Positions 24,440 to 32,921 of a stretch of 64,000 bases of DNA are shown piece by piece (the stretch's first letter is position 1; each line of letters starts with the position of its first letter). Made by a program: the position numbers and the translations under genes. Under the pieces are notes generated by a model. That model did not search any database and was not told the origin of the DNA. It saw only the letters and a program-made list of their open reading frames with translations. Source of the DNA: JALHNI01 sp031367405 (lineage in GTDB: Bacteria > Acidobacteriota > Terriglobia > Bryobacterales > Bryobacteraceae); assembly GCA_031367405.1 (NCBI GenBank), contig JANLPT010000164.1, forward strand, positions 1-64,000, read 5' to 3'.

Positions 24440-26014
24440 ATGACCCACGTACTCCTGCTCCTCCTGTCAGCTGCGGCCGAATCCGAACTCAAATTTGGGG
24501 ACACCACGGTTCGCTACGCCGTGGAAGCCCCGCGCGCTATCGCTCCGGCGGGCACCACGGACCCCGCTAAGCAAGCCGGACTGATCCTCTGCTTCCCGGA
24601 ACATGACCGCCCCACGGGTGACGAGATGCTACCCGTCCGCGAATCCCTCCGCCGTCAGGGGCTAAGTGACAATTACGTGCTGGTCGGCATCCACCCGCAA
24701 GCCCAAAAATTCGGCGACGCCGATCATGAGCCGATCCGCCAGATGATCGCCTGGGCCAGCAAGACTTACCCCATCAACGCCCGCCGCATCTACATGTACG
24801 GCAAAGGCGAGGGGGCCAAGATCTCCGGTGAATTCGGCACTCAGAATCCCACCCTCATCACCGCTGCTGTCACTTACAGTTGGGGCTGGTGGAAGATTCC
24901 CAGCGACAGCGTACAGCCGCCGGATAAGGCTCCCGAATATTACATGGTTCTCGGCATGCGAGACCTACTCACGCATATCCAGACGGTGCGCGATACTTAC
25001 AGCCGCATGAACGCCAAGGGTTATCACATCATCTATCGCGAATTCGATGACTTAGGTGCCCGCACCTATCATCCACCGAGTAATGACGATGGACTCGCTT
25101 GGGCCCTCAAACTTCGCAACAAAAACATCGAGCCATCCTACGAGGAGAGTGCCTTACTGAAGGTCTCTCACCCGGACACCCTCATCGTCGACGGCTATTT
25201 CAAGAATCTCGCTCTCGTCGGCGGCAACAGCGCCGGCCTCCTGACGCAGAAGCTGCTCGCCCACGCGAACCCCAAGGTCCGCGCCGCGGCGGCGGCGACC
25301 TACACTCACGCCATCTTCATGGAAGCAGCCATGGGCGGACTTGCCAAGACCCTCGCCGACGCCGACCCGGATGTCCGCGCCGCCACACTGAAGGCCCTCG
25401 CCCTCAACGCAAACTGGCGTTCCGCCACCGCTCAGAAAATCTTAATCGACTACGTGAAAGCCCCGCTCAATCCCCTGGACCGCCTTAGTGCCATCGACGC
25501 CCTCGGCTATGCCGTACGCTTCCAGGTCAAAGGTGTCCGCCAGGATCCGCCTATCTTCGCCGCTCTCATTGACTTACTCCAGGATCAAGACGAAGAAGCC
25601 CGCGTCATGGCCGCGAACATCGCCGCCCCCATCCGCGACAAGGATTTCCGCGGCGATGCCGGCCGTCCCGAAGCTAAGTCGCCAGAAGGCGGCTGGCCCA
25701 AGTGGCTCGCCGAAATCACCGCAAAGCAAGCCGGTTACTCCGCCGGCTATGACTTATGTAAGTCGCCCGGCGATCACGCCCAGAATTTATTCTGCGACGG
25801 CCGCGGTAATTTTGCCAAAACCAAGCAAGCCGCCGATTTAGGCTTCGTTCCCGCGCAGGCCATGTTAGGCATGATGTACGCCAACGGCCAAGGCGTCACG
25901 CAGAACTATCAGGAAGCCGGTGAGTGGTGGGCTAAGGCCGCGGCGGCCGGCCATGCTCTCGCCGCCCAAAACCTCGCCCGCGTGCCGGGCCGCCGCCCCC
26001 CGCCGCCCAAGTAG
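24440..26014 (+). CDS. Degenerate alpha/beta-hydrolase fused to HEAT and Sel1 repeats
   Basis: 524 residues with a short signal-like N-terminus (MTHVLLLLLSAAA). Residues about 15-235 look like an esterase/PHB-depolymerase-type alpha/beta hydrolase: RRIYMYGKGEGAK sits where the nucleophile elbow GxSxG should be, but Ser is replaced (GKGEG); a possible Asp is in GMRD and a possible His in TYHPPS. Residues about 260-400 are HEAT-like (PKVRAAAAATYTHA, PDVRAATLKALALN, EEARVMAANIAAP). The C-terminus has Sel1 repeats (AQAMLGMMYANGQGV, EAGEWWAKAAAAGH). I infer a non-catalytic binding or scaffold protein in the periplasm. Confidence 0.7.
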   Translation: MTHVLLLLLSAAAESELKFGDTTVRYAVEAPRAIAPAGTTDPAKQAGLILCFPEHDRPTGDEMLPVRESLRRQGLSDNYVLVGIHPQAQKFGDADHEPIRQMIAWASKTYPINARRIYMYGKGEGAKISGEFGTQNPTLITAAVTYSWGWWKIPSDSVQPPDKAPEYYMVLGMRDLLTHIQTVRDTYSRMNAKGYHIIYREFDDLGARTYHPPSNDDGLAWALKLRNKNIEPSYEESALLKVSHPDTLIVDGYFKNLALVGGNSAGLLTQKLLAHANPKVRAAAAATYTHAIFMEAAMGGLAKTLADADPDVRAATLKALALNANWRSATAQKILIDYVKAPLNPLDRLSAIDALGYAVRFQVKGVRQDPPIFAALIDLLQDQDEEARVMAANIAAPIRDKDFRGDAGRPEAKSPEGGWPKWLAEITAKQAGYSAGYDLCKSPGDHAQNLFCDGRGNFAKTKQAADLGFVPAQAMLGMMYANGQGVTQNYQEAGEWWAKAAAAGHALAAQNLARVPGRRPPPPK

Positions 26015-26024
26015 AATAGGGGGC

Positions 26025-27290
26025 ATGACGCCTTCACTCCTGCTGCGCCGGCGCGATCTGTTGCTGGCCGCGCCGGTCTTCGCGCTGGCCGCGCCGCCTA
26101 AGCGCCCAAAGATCGCCGCGATCTGCACCGTCTACTTCAAACACTCGCATTCGCAACACATCGTTGACCGGTTTCTGGAAGGCTACGGCTGGAACGGCGA
26201 ACACCATCATCCGGAGATGGACCTGGTTTCGATTTACGTCGACCAGATCGGCAAGACTGACTTCTCGAAAGACCGTGCCGCCCGCTTCCCGGCCATGAAA
26301 ATGTACCCTTCTATCGCCGAGGCGCTGACGAGCGGCGGCAGTAAGTTGGCCGTGGATGGCGTCCTGCTCGTCGGCGAACATGGCGATTATCCGAAGACCG
26401 ATCGCGGGCAGGTAAAATACCCGCGCTATGAATTTTTTAACGAAATCACGAAAGTCTTTGCGAGCAGTAATCGCGTGGTGCCAATCTTCAACGACAAGCA
26501 CCTCTCCTGGAACTGGGAGTGGGCCCAAGAGATGTACGACACCTCGAAGAAGATGAACTTCCCCTTTATGGCCGGCTCTAGTTTACCCGTCACATGGCGC
26601 ACACCTTCCCTTGAGATGCCGTTGCACTCGAAGATCGAAGAAGCCGTGTGCGTGGGTTACGGCGGCGTGGATAGCTATGACTTCCATGCCCTCGAAACTC
26701 TGCAGTGCATGGTGGAGCGCCGGCGCGGCGGGGAGAGCGGCGTGAAGTGGCTCGAAGCCTACAGCGGCAATCGCTTCTGGCAGGCCTTGAAAGAGGGCCT
26801 CTGGTCGCGCGACCTGATGAACGCCGCACTCTGCCGCAGCCACACCCTGAAGCCGGCCCGCCCGGGCTTCAATAACATTTTCCCTACCGACGAGGACATG
26901 GCGCGGTTAGTAAAAAATCCGGTGGCTTACCACTATCAGCACGCCGATGGACTTAAGTCGACGATGATCCTCTTCAGCGGCTTAGTGGAAGACTTCAACT
27001 TCGCCGCGCGTCTTACCGGGCAGAAGAAGCCGTTCTCAACGCAAATGTATCTGCCCATGCCACCCGCGCGCACCTCGCTGGCCAATTTCTTTTCGCCTCT
27101 CGCGAATAGTGCGGAAAAAATGTTTCTGACCGGCAAAGCCACTTACCCGCTTGAGCGAACCTTACTCACGACAGGACTTACTTCCGCCGGCGTCGATAGC
27201 CTCTATGCCGGACAGAAGCGTATCGAGACGCCGCACCTCTCGCGGATCAACTATCAAGCTACCAAAGAATCGACTTTCTGGAGAACCTAG
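26025..27290 (+). CDS. Exported protein of unknown family, paralogue 1
   Basis: 421 residues from the ATG at 26025, which follows AGGGGG closely. The N-terminus (LLLRRRDLLLAAPVFALAA) is a twin-arginine-like or Sec signal. The body has strongly conserved-looking blocks shared with the next gene: VGEHGDYP, YPRYEFF, NDKHLSW, AGSSLPVTWR, LETLQCMVERRRGGE, and a C-terminal YPLERTLLTTG. I know this pattern only as a conserved unknown of planctomycetes and acidobacteria. No catalytic motif is certain, though His/Asp-rich blocks hint at a metal site. Its TAG overlaps the GTG of paralogue 2. Confidence 0.75.
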   Translation: MTPSLLLRRRDLLLAAPVFALAAPPKRPKIAAICTVYFKHSHSQHIVDRFLEGYGWNGEHHHPEMDLVSIYVDQIGKTDFSKDRAARFPAMKMYPSIAEALTSGGSKLAVDGVLLVGEHGDYPKTDRGQVKYPRYEFFNEITKVFASSNRVVPIFNDKHLSWNWEWAQEMYDTSKKMNFPFMAGSSLPVTWRTPSLEMPLHSKIEEAVCVGYGGVDSYDFHALETLQCMVERRRGGESGVKWLEAYSGNRFWQALKEGLWSRDLMNAALCRSHTLKPARPGFNNIFPTDEDMARLVKNPVAYHYQHADGLKSTMILFSGLVEDFNFAARLTGQKKPFSTQMYLPMPPARTSLANFFSPLANSAEKMFLTGKATYPLERTLLTTGLTSAGVDSLYAGQKRIETPHLSRINYQATKESTFWRT

Positions 27291-28486
27291 TGCCCAAACG
27301 TGTCGCAGTTATCACCACTCTATATAAGTATCTTTCGCACGCCCAGCACATGGCGGACCGGTTTTTGACCGGCTATCCCCACCAAGGCGAATGGCACAAG
27401 CCCGATATCCAAATCGTTTCGCTCTACACTGACCAGAAGCCAGCCGGAGACCCCGCGAGCGGCGGCGACCAAAGCTATGTCCGGGCAAAAGAATTCGGCT
27501 TCACGGTTTACAACACCATCGCCGAAGCCCTGCGCTGCGGTACGGACAAGTTAGCCGTCGATGCGGTTATGATCATCGGCGAACATGGCAATTATCCCAA
27601 AAACGAAAAAGGACAAATTCTTTACCCGCGCTATGAGTTCTTCAAGCAATGTGTCGAGGTCTTTGAGAAAGACGGACGAGCGGTGCCGGTATATAACGAT
27701 AAGCACCTGAGTTACAGCTTCGAGAAAGCCAAGTGGATGGTTGACCAATCGAAGCGGCTGAAGTTTCCCATGTTAGCGGGCTCCTCATTACCGGTAACCT
27801 GGCGATTGCCGGACCTGGAACTGCCATTGAATTGCGTAATTGAAGACGCGCTGATGGTGGGTGTGGGCGGCTCTGACCCGATGGATTATCATGCGCTCGA
27901 AGCGATGCAATGCATGATCGAGCGGCGCAAGGGTGGCGAAACCGGCGTGAAGTCGGTGCAGCTGATTGAGGGCGATGCGGTTTGGCAAGCCGGCGAATCC
28001 GGCCGCTATTCGAAGAAGCTGCTGACCGCAGCCTTATCGCGCAGTGACTCGCCGCAGGGAAAAACCCTGCTGGATGGGCGCACCCAAGACTTAGTGGGGA
28101 ATAATGAATTGCCGAAGCTGGTAAAGAATCCGGCGGCCTATTTCATCGAGCACAACGACGGCTTCAAAACAACGCTGCTGATGCTGGACGGCGCAGTCCA
28201 CGACTACTGCTTCGCCGCTAAGGTGAAAGGCATGCCGGGCTTCTCTTCCACCCAGTTCTTTCTTTCGCCGGTGCCGAACGTCACTTACTCAGCTTGTTTG
28301 GTAAGTAAGATCGAAGAAATGTTCGTCACGGGGCGAGCGCCTTATCCCGTGGAACGTACACTGCTCGTGAGCGGCGCGCTGGAAGCTTGCCTGACGTCTA
28401 AGGTGCGGAACCACGAAGTATTGCAGACCCCAGAGCTCAGGGTAAAGTACCGGGCTCCGAAAGAATCGCAGCATGCGCAGACTTAG
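27290..28486 (+). CDS. Protein of unknown family, paralogue 2, no signal peptide
   Basis: 398 residues from a GTG that overlaps the preceding TAG by one base. It is homologous over its whole length to the previous gene (IGEHGNYP, YPRYEFF, NDKHLSY, AGSSLPVTWR, LEAMQCMIERRKGGE, YPVERTLLVSG) but begins directly at the first strand (MPKRVAVITTLYKYLSHA) without a signal peptide, so the two products may act in different compartments or as a heteromer. The N-terminal VAVITTLY strand looks Rossmann-like. Its TAG in turn overlaps a GTG at 28486. Confidence 0.75.
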   Translation: MPKRVAVITTLYKYLSHAQHMADRFLTGYPHQGEWHKPDIQIVSLYTDQKPAGDPASGGDQSYVRAKEFGFTVYNTIAEALRCGTDKLAVDAVMIIGEHGNYPKNEKGQILYPRYEFFKQCVEVFEKDGRAVPVYNDKHLSYSFEKAKWMVDQSKRLKFPMLAGSSLPVTWRLPDLELPLNCVIEDALMVGVGGSDPMDYHALEAMQCMIERRKGGETGVKSVQLIEGDAVWQAGESGRYSKKLLTAALSRSDSPQGKTLLDGRTQDLVGNNELPKLVKNPAAYFIEHNDGFKTTLLMLDGAVHDYCFAAKVKGMPGFSSTQFFLSPVPNVTYSACLVSKIEEMFVTGRAPYPVERTLLVSGALEACLTSKVRNHEVLQTPELRVKYRAPKESQHAQT

Positions 28487-28524
28487 TGGAATACATTGGG
28501 AAGATCATTCCGCGCGTTGAAGCC

Positions 28525-29787
28525 ATGCCCGGTTGGAAAATACTCTCGCCCCTCGCGCTCTTGTTTTGCCTATTGGCGGGCTGTGGAAATGAAGAGCGCC
28601 ATCCGCCTAAGCGCGTAATTTCCCGGGCGTACGCCGGGGAAAGGCGAATCGATTTGCGCAAGGACCTCGCGATCCGCGCCGACATCGTAGAAACGGCGGT
28701 CTTCGGCGAAGCCCTCGACATTCTGCAATGGAAACGCCGCTACGCGCTGGTACGGACCGCCGGCGGTAAAGAAGGGTGGTTAGACGGCCGCGCCCTGGTG
28801 CGCAGCCAGGAGATCGACGCGTTGCGGCAAATCGCAAAAGATTTCCGCGATACGCTTCCCATGGGCCAGGGCAAAGTCTACGAGACGCTCAATATCCACA
28901 CCAGCCCGAATCGCAGTTCGCCGAGCTTCGATAAGTTGCCGCCGGACGAAACGGTGGACATATTGGGGCATCGCGTGGCATTGCGAACTCCTTATCAGGG
29001 GCCGGTGCAACCGGCAAAGGCGGCCAAGAAGAAACGGAAAAAGAGCGAACCGGACGATGAACCTAAGGTCGCGCCGCCCCCGGTGCCGCGCGCCCCTGGC
29101 TTACCCGCCGATTGGAAGGAGCTTTCCCGCGGCGCGCCCGATGAGCCAGTAACAAAAGCCGCCAAGCATGCGCCGGTAAAGAACGCTTACTTACTCAATA
29201 AAATAGTACCGGTTGACTTAGGCCCGCATTATGACGATTGGACCCTGGTGCGAACTAGAAGCGGTGGCATTGGCTGGGTGATTTCCACCGCGCTGACGAT
29301 GGCTTTGCCCGACGATGTAGCGCAATACGCCAACAAGAATCGCATTACTTCCTACTTCGTCATCGGCGAGGTGACGGACAGCGAGAAAGGCCGCAAAAAG
29401 CACTTTCTCTGGACCACCATCAGCCAGCGGGCCAAGCCCTATCAGTTCGATAGCTTTCGGGTGCTGGTCTTCAACACGAAACGCCATCGTTATGAGACGG
29501 CGCATTGGGAAAAGGAACTCACTGGTTATCTACCGATCCGCGTGATGGATCCGTCGGAAGGCGCGCCTATCTTCAATCTGGTGCTGGAGGATGGCGACGG
29601 TACTTTTTGGCGCCGGCGCTATGTGTTTGAAGGCAACCGGGTAAAATTTCTTGACCAAGCTCGCGTCGAGCGGCCCAGGATTCCCACCGCTCCTGAAGAT
29701 CTGCCCCCGCTGGAAATGCCCGACACGTTGGAGCCGGAAGAGTTGACGCTATGGGGCCGCATCCGGCGGCGCGTCCTGGGGCAATAG
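28525..29787 (+). CDS. Lipoprotein with SH3-like domains
   Basis: About 420 residues. I chose the ATG at 28525 because it gives a clean lipoprotein signal (PGWKILSPLALLFCLLAGC, Cys at residue 20); a GTG at 28486 overlapping the previous stop would put 13 residues before it. The mature part has two bacterial SH3-like regions (residues about 45-90, ALVRTAGGKEGWLDG; about 230-275, WTLVRTRSGGIGWV) separated by a Lys/Pro-rich linker, then a beta-rich C-terminal domain. Such SH3 modules often bind peptidoglycan or proteins. It is the third gene of the paralogue operon. Confidence 0.75.
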   Translation: MPGWKILSPLALLFCLLAGCGNEERHPPKRVISRAYAGERRIDLRKDLAIRADIVETAVFGEALDILQWKRRYALVRTAGGKEGWLDGRALVRSQEIDALRQIAKDFRDTLPMGQGKVYETLNIHTSPNRSSPSFDKLPPDETVDILGHRVALRTPYQGPVQPAKAAKKKRKKSEPDDEPKVAPPPVPRAPGLPADWKELSRGAPDEPVTKAAKHAPVKNAYLLNKIVPVDLGPHYDDWTLVRTRSGGIGWVISTALTMALPDDVAQYANKNRITSYFVIGEVTDSEKGRKKHFLWTTISQRAKPYQFDSFRVLVFNTKRHRYETAHWEKELTGYLPIRVMDPSEGAPIFNLVLEDGDGTFWRRRYVFEGNRVKFLDQARVERPRIPTAPEDLPPLEMPDTLEPEELTLWGRIRRRVLGQ

Positions 29788-29836
29788 CAGTTCCCGCCGG
29801 TCCCCGCCGCTTGCGGGAAACGGCTACAGTTAAGGC

Positions 29837-30130
29837 ATGCCAGCCTGCTTCGTGCTGCTCGCGCTTGCCCTGTTTGCGCAAGAGCACAAACCTCCGATTG
29901 ACGACCCGGCCACGGTGCGGTTGCCCGATGGCAAGCTGCAATCGGAGGAGATTCTGAAGGCGGAACATAAGCGCACCGTGAAGGAGGCGCAGGAGTTGGT
30001 CCGGCTGTCGCAGGAGGTGCAGCAGGAGCTCGACCAGAATGAGCATCATGTCCTTTCGCTTGGTCTCTTGAAGAAGCTCGACGAGATCGAGAAAATCAGC
30101 AAGAAGATGCGGGTCAGGCTGAAGCGCTAA
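29837..30130 (+). CDS. Small exported coiled-coil protein
   Basis: 97 residues: a short signal peptide (ACFVLLALALFAQ), a Pro/Asp stretch, then a long charged helix with heptad character (LVRLSQEVQQELDQNEHHV, ending KLDEIEKISKKMRVRLKR). I know similar small periplasmic proteins in acidobacteria but no function. It lies 49 bases after the SH3 lipoprotein in the same direction. Confidence 0.65.
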   Translation: MPACFVLLALALFAQEHKPPIDDPATVRLPDGKLQSEEILKAEHKRTVKEAQELVRLSQEVQQELDQNEHHVLSLGLLKKLDEIEKISKKMRVRLKR

Positions 30131-30142
30131 CATAGAAGTAGC

Positions 30143-30574
30143 ATGTTCTTCCGGCGCGCAAAACCCACCGTACACACCTTCGACAGCCACCTCGGCGATC
30201 TGCGAGCCAAGGGGTTTCTGGTGGCGCCCAAGGGCGCGGGCTTAGCGGTCGCGCTACGGGATGGCTGCGCCGCCGTGCTGAAAGACGCCGGTGCTGAAGT
30301 CGCCATCGAGAAGACCGGGGTGCTGATCGGCAATGAAATTGGGGTCTTGACGCATGGCGGCTATCAAGTCTACTTCGAAACCTCGCACGGTGAACGCCGC
30401 GCGGGCACGGCGGATCAGCTGAAAACTTTGCATTCCTTCGATGCCGATCTGCGTGAAACCCTGGGGCTTACCAGCCTCTATAACGAAGGCCTGGGCACGA
30501 CGAATGGGCGCCATTTATACGATCGCGTCCGCAACCGCGACAACGGCAAGAAGCCCGTCTTTTCGGTACCCTAG
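30143..30574 (+). CDS. Small protein of unknown function
   Basis: 143 residues, soluble, no signal peptide. It begins MFFRRAKPTVHTFDSHLGD and has two beta-rich blocks (GFLVAPKGAGLAVAL, GVLTHGGYQVYFETS) and a C-terminal segment with LYDRVRNRDNG. I do not recognise a domain. It lies 12 bases after the coiled-coil gene and 13 before the cytochrome-domain gene, so it may be part of the same transcript. Confidence 0.7.
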   Translation: MFFRRAKPTVHTFDSHLGDLRAKGFLVAPKGAGLAVALRDGCAAVLKDAGAEVAIEKTGVLIGNEIGVLTHGGYQVYFETSHGERRAGTADQLKTLHSFDADLRETLGLTSLYNEGLGTTNGRHLYDRVRNRDNGKKPVFSVP

Positions 30575-30587
30575 GATCCGGCATACG

Positions 30588-32915
30588 ATGGTGACGATGC
30601 GTTTTTCCGCGTGGTTTCTCTTCATCGCGAGCTTGCTCCCTCACCCGTTGACTGCCGAAGCCGTCGATTACTCCGGGCAGATTCACCCGATTCTCGTGGC
30701 GCGCTGCATGAGCTGCCACAATGGCGACCGGGGGCAGGCCGGTCTCTCCGTGATGACGCGCGAAGCGCTGTTGAAGGGCGGTGTGAGCGGCCCGGCGATG
30801 GTGCCTTCGCAGCCCGCAGGGTCGCCGCTGGTGCAACGCCTGAAGGGGCTGGGCGGGCAGCGGATGCCGCTCGCTGGCGCGGCGCTAACCGGCGAGGAAA
30901 TCGCGCTGATTGAGCGTTGGGTGGCTGAAGGTGCCATCGTCAATCGCGCCACTTCAAACGTCAACGCGTTCTCGCTGGCCTTGAAGCCGCCGGTGGCTCA
31001 AGGTATCGACGAACTCTTGCAGGCCTATGACCGGCGACACCGGATTGCCCCCGTGACCACCATCGCCGACCACCTTTTCGCTCGCCGCGCCTACCTTGAT
31101 GTTTGGGGCTTGCTGCCCACGCCCGCCGACCAGGAACGTTTCGCGCGCGATAAGCGGCCGGACAAGCGGGCTTTGTTGATCGATGAGTTACTCGCCGCCC
31201 GGGTGCCGTTCGCCGAACACTGGGTGAGCTTCTGGAACGACCTGCTGCACAATGACGAGGGCGTCAGTTACATTGGGGAGCGGCAAACGATTACCCCTTG
31301 GCTGCTAAAGTCGCTGGCCGGTAACCAGCCTTATAACGAATTTGTCCAAGCGTTGCTGAACCCCGTGGCGAAGGACGATCCCGCAGGGTTCCTCAAAGGA
31401 GTGAATTGGCGCGGGACGGTGAATGCGTCGCAGACGCCGGTGATGCAAGCGGCGCAAAATAGTGCGCAGGTATTCTTGGGCGTCAATTTGAAATGTAACT
31501 CCTGCCACGATAGTTTCATCAGCCATTGGAAGCTGAAAGAGGCTTACGGGCTGGCCAGTTTCTTTGCGAACGACTTAGTGAAGGAGCCGCTGGAGATTGC
31601 CCGTTGTGACGCGGGCACGGGCCAAAAGGCGACGCCACAGTTTCTCTTTCCGGAATTGGGCGGCGTTAGTGCGACGGCGTCTTTAACTGAACGTCGCGCG
31701 GCGGCGGCGCGTCTGTTCACCGCGAAGGAGAATGGCCTGTTCTCGCGGACCATCGTCAATCGCGTCTGGAAGCGGTTATATGGGCATGGTTTGGTAGAGC
31801 CGGCGGACGAGATGGAGGGCGCGGCGTGGTCGCCCGAGTTACTCGATTGGCTGGCCGCCGACTTTGTCGCGCACAATTACGATATGCGCTACTTATTGCG
31901 CACCATGATGACCTCCGCCGCTTACTCCCGGCCCGCCGTACCGGCGGGCCAATTGCGTGACTCGAACTATATCTTCCGGGGACCTTGGCCTCGCCGCTTA
32001 ACGGCGGAACAATTCGCCGACGCCCTCTCGTCGATCACCGGAGAATGGCGCATTCGGGCCGATAATCGGGCCGTGCCCGGCATTTATGCGCGCGAATGGC
32101 GTTTCAAACCCAATTCACTCACGCGGGCTTTGGGGCGGCCCATGCGCGATGGTGCCGTCACGGAACGCCTCACCGAATCATCCACGCTGCAGGGCATGGA
32201 GTTCACTAACGGGGAAGTGCTGACGTCGATGTTACGCGAAGGCGCGAAACGCCTGCTTGACCAAGTCGACGCCGCGCCGGCCAACTTATTCGATAGCGGA
32301 TTGCTGCGCGCCCAAAGCCGCGTCAAAGTAGATCTCGACATCACTGGCCGGAAACAGTTGCGCTTGTTAATGGTGGACGTCGATTCCTATGATCCAGCCC
32401 GGGTGGAAGCCGGTTGGGGCGAGGCGGAACTTGAAGGCCCGTCCGGCAAGGTGCCCCTGGCTTCGCTGGCGGCTAAGTCACCGTTCAAGCAAGCCACCTT
32501 TACTCTTTTCAAGGACAAGTTACAGCTACCGGTGATCACGGCGGCGATTCCCAACGAAGTGGTCTTCGACATTGCGGGCCAGGGTTATACGCGCTTCCGC
32601 GCTACGCTGGCGATGCACGAGCGGACCAATGACAGCGAAATTAGCGCGGCCATTCGCGCCTTTGTTTTCGATGAAGCGCCTAATGAGCGAAAGCTGGTGG
32701 CTGTGACGGGCGATACACCGCTTCCCCGCCCTACGCCCGTGCGGGGTTCGGCGAAGATCTTGAGCCAGTTGTATCTGCATGCGCTGGGCCGCGCACCCTC
32801 ACCCGAGGAAGCGCGGACCGGTGGCGCGTTACTGGGAAATCAGCCCACGCGCCAAGGTCTAGAGGACTTACTCTGGGTGGTGCTAATGTCTCCAGAATTT
32901 CAGTTTGTGAGGTAA
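30588..32915 (+). CDS. PSD1-type protein: cytochrome c, DUF1549 and DUF1553 domains
   Basis: 775 residues with a signal peptide (FSAWFLFIASLLPHPLTAEA). A planctomycete-type cytochrome domain follows with heme motif CMSCH near residue 40; then DUF1549 (RRAYLDVWGLLPTP), which contains a second heme-like motif CNSCH; then DUF1553 (FSRTIVNRVWKRLYGHGLV, LRTMMTSAAYSRP, RRLTAEQFADAL). The family is abundant in planctomycetes and acidobacteria, is nearly always next to a DUF1501 gene as here, and is thought to take part in periplasmic breakdown of complex substrates, which remains unproven. ATG 30588 is chosen over 30597 because AGGA lies 11 bases upstream. Confidence 0.9.
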   Translation: MVTMRFSAWFLFIASLLPHPLTAEAVDYSGQIHPILVARCMSCHNGDRGQAGLSVMTREALLKGGVSGPAMVPSQPAGSPLVQRLKGLGGQRMPLAGAALTGEEIALIERWVAEGAIVNRATSNVNAFSLALKPPVAQGIDELLQAYDRRHRIAPVTTIADHLFARRAYLDVWGLLPTPADQERFARDKRPDKRALLIDELLAARVPFAEHWVSFWNDLLHNDEGVSYIGERQTITPWLLKSLAGNQPYNEFVQALLNPVAKDDPAGFLKGVNWRGTVNASQTPVMQAAQNSAQVFLGVNLKCNSCHDSFISHWKLKEAYGLASFFANDLVKEPLEIARCDAGTGQKATPQFLFPELGGVSATASLTERRAAAARLFTAKENGLFSRTIVNRVWKRLYGHGLVEPADEMEGAAWSPELLDWLAADFVAHNYDMRYLLRTMMTSAAYSRPAVPAGQLRDSNYIFRGPWPRRLTAEQFADALSSITGEWRIRADNRAVPGIYAREWRFKPNSLTRALGRPMRDGAVTERLTESSTLQGMEFTNGEVLTSMLREGAKRLLDQVDAAPANLFDSGLLRAQSRVKVDLDITGRKQLRLLMVDVDSYDPARVEAGWGEAELEGPSGKVPLASLAAKSPFKQATFTLFKDKLQLPVITAAIPNEVVFDIAGQGYTRFRATLAMHERTNDSEISAAIRAFVFDEAPNERKLVAVTGDTPLPRPTPVRGSAKILSQLYLHALGRAPSPEEARTGGALLGNQPTRQGLEDLLWVVLMSPEFQFVR

Positions 32916-32921
32916 GGCTAA

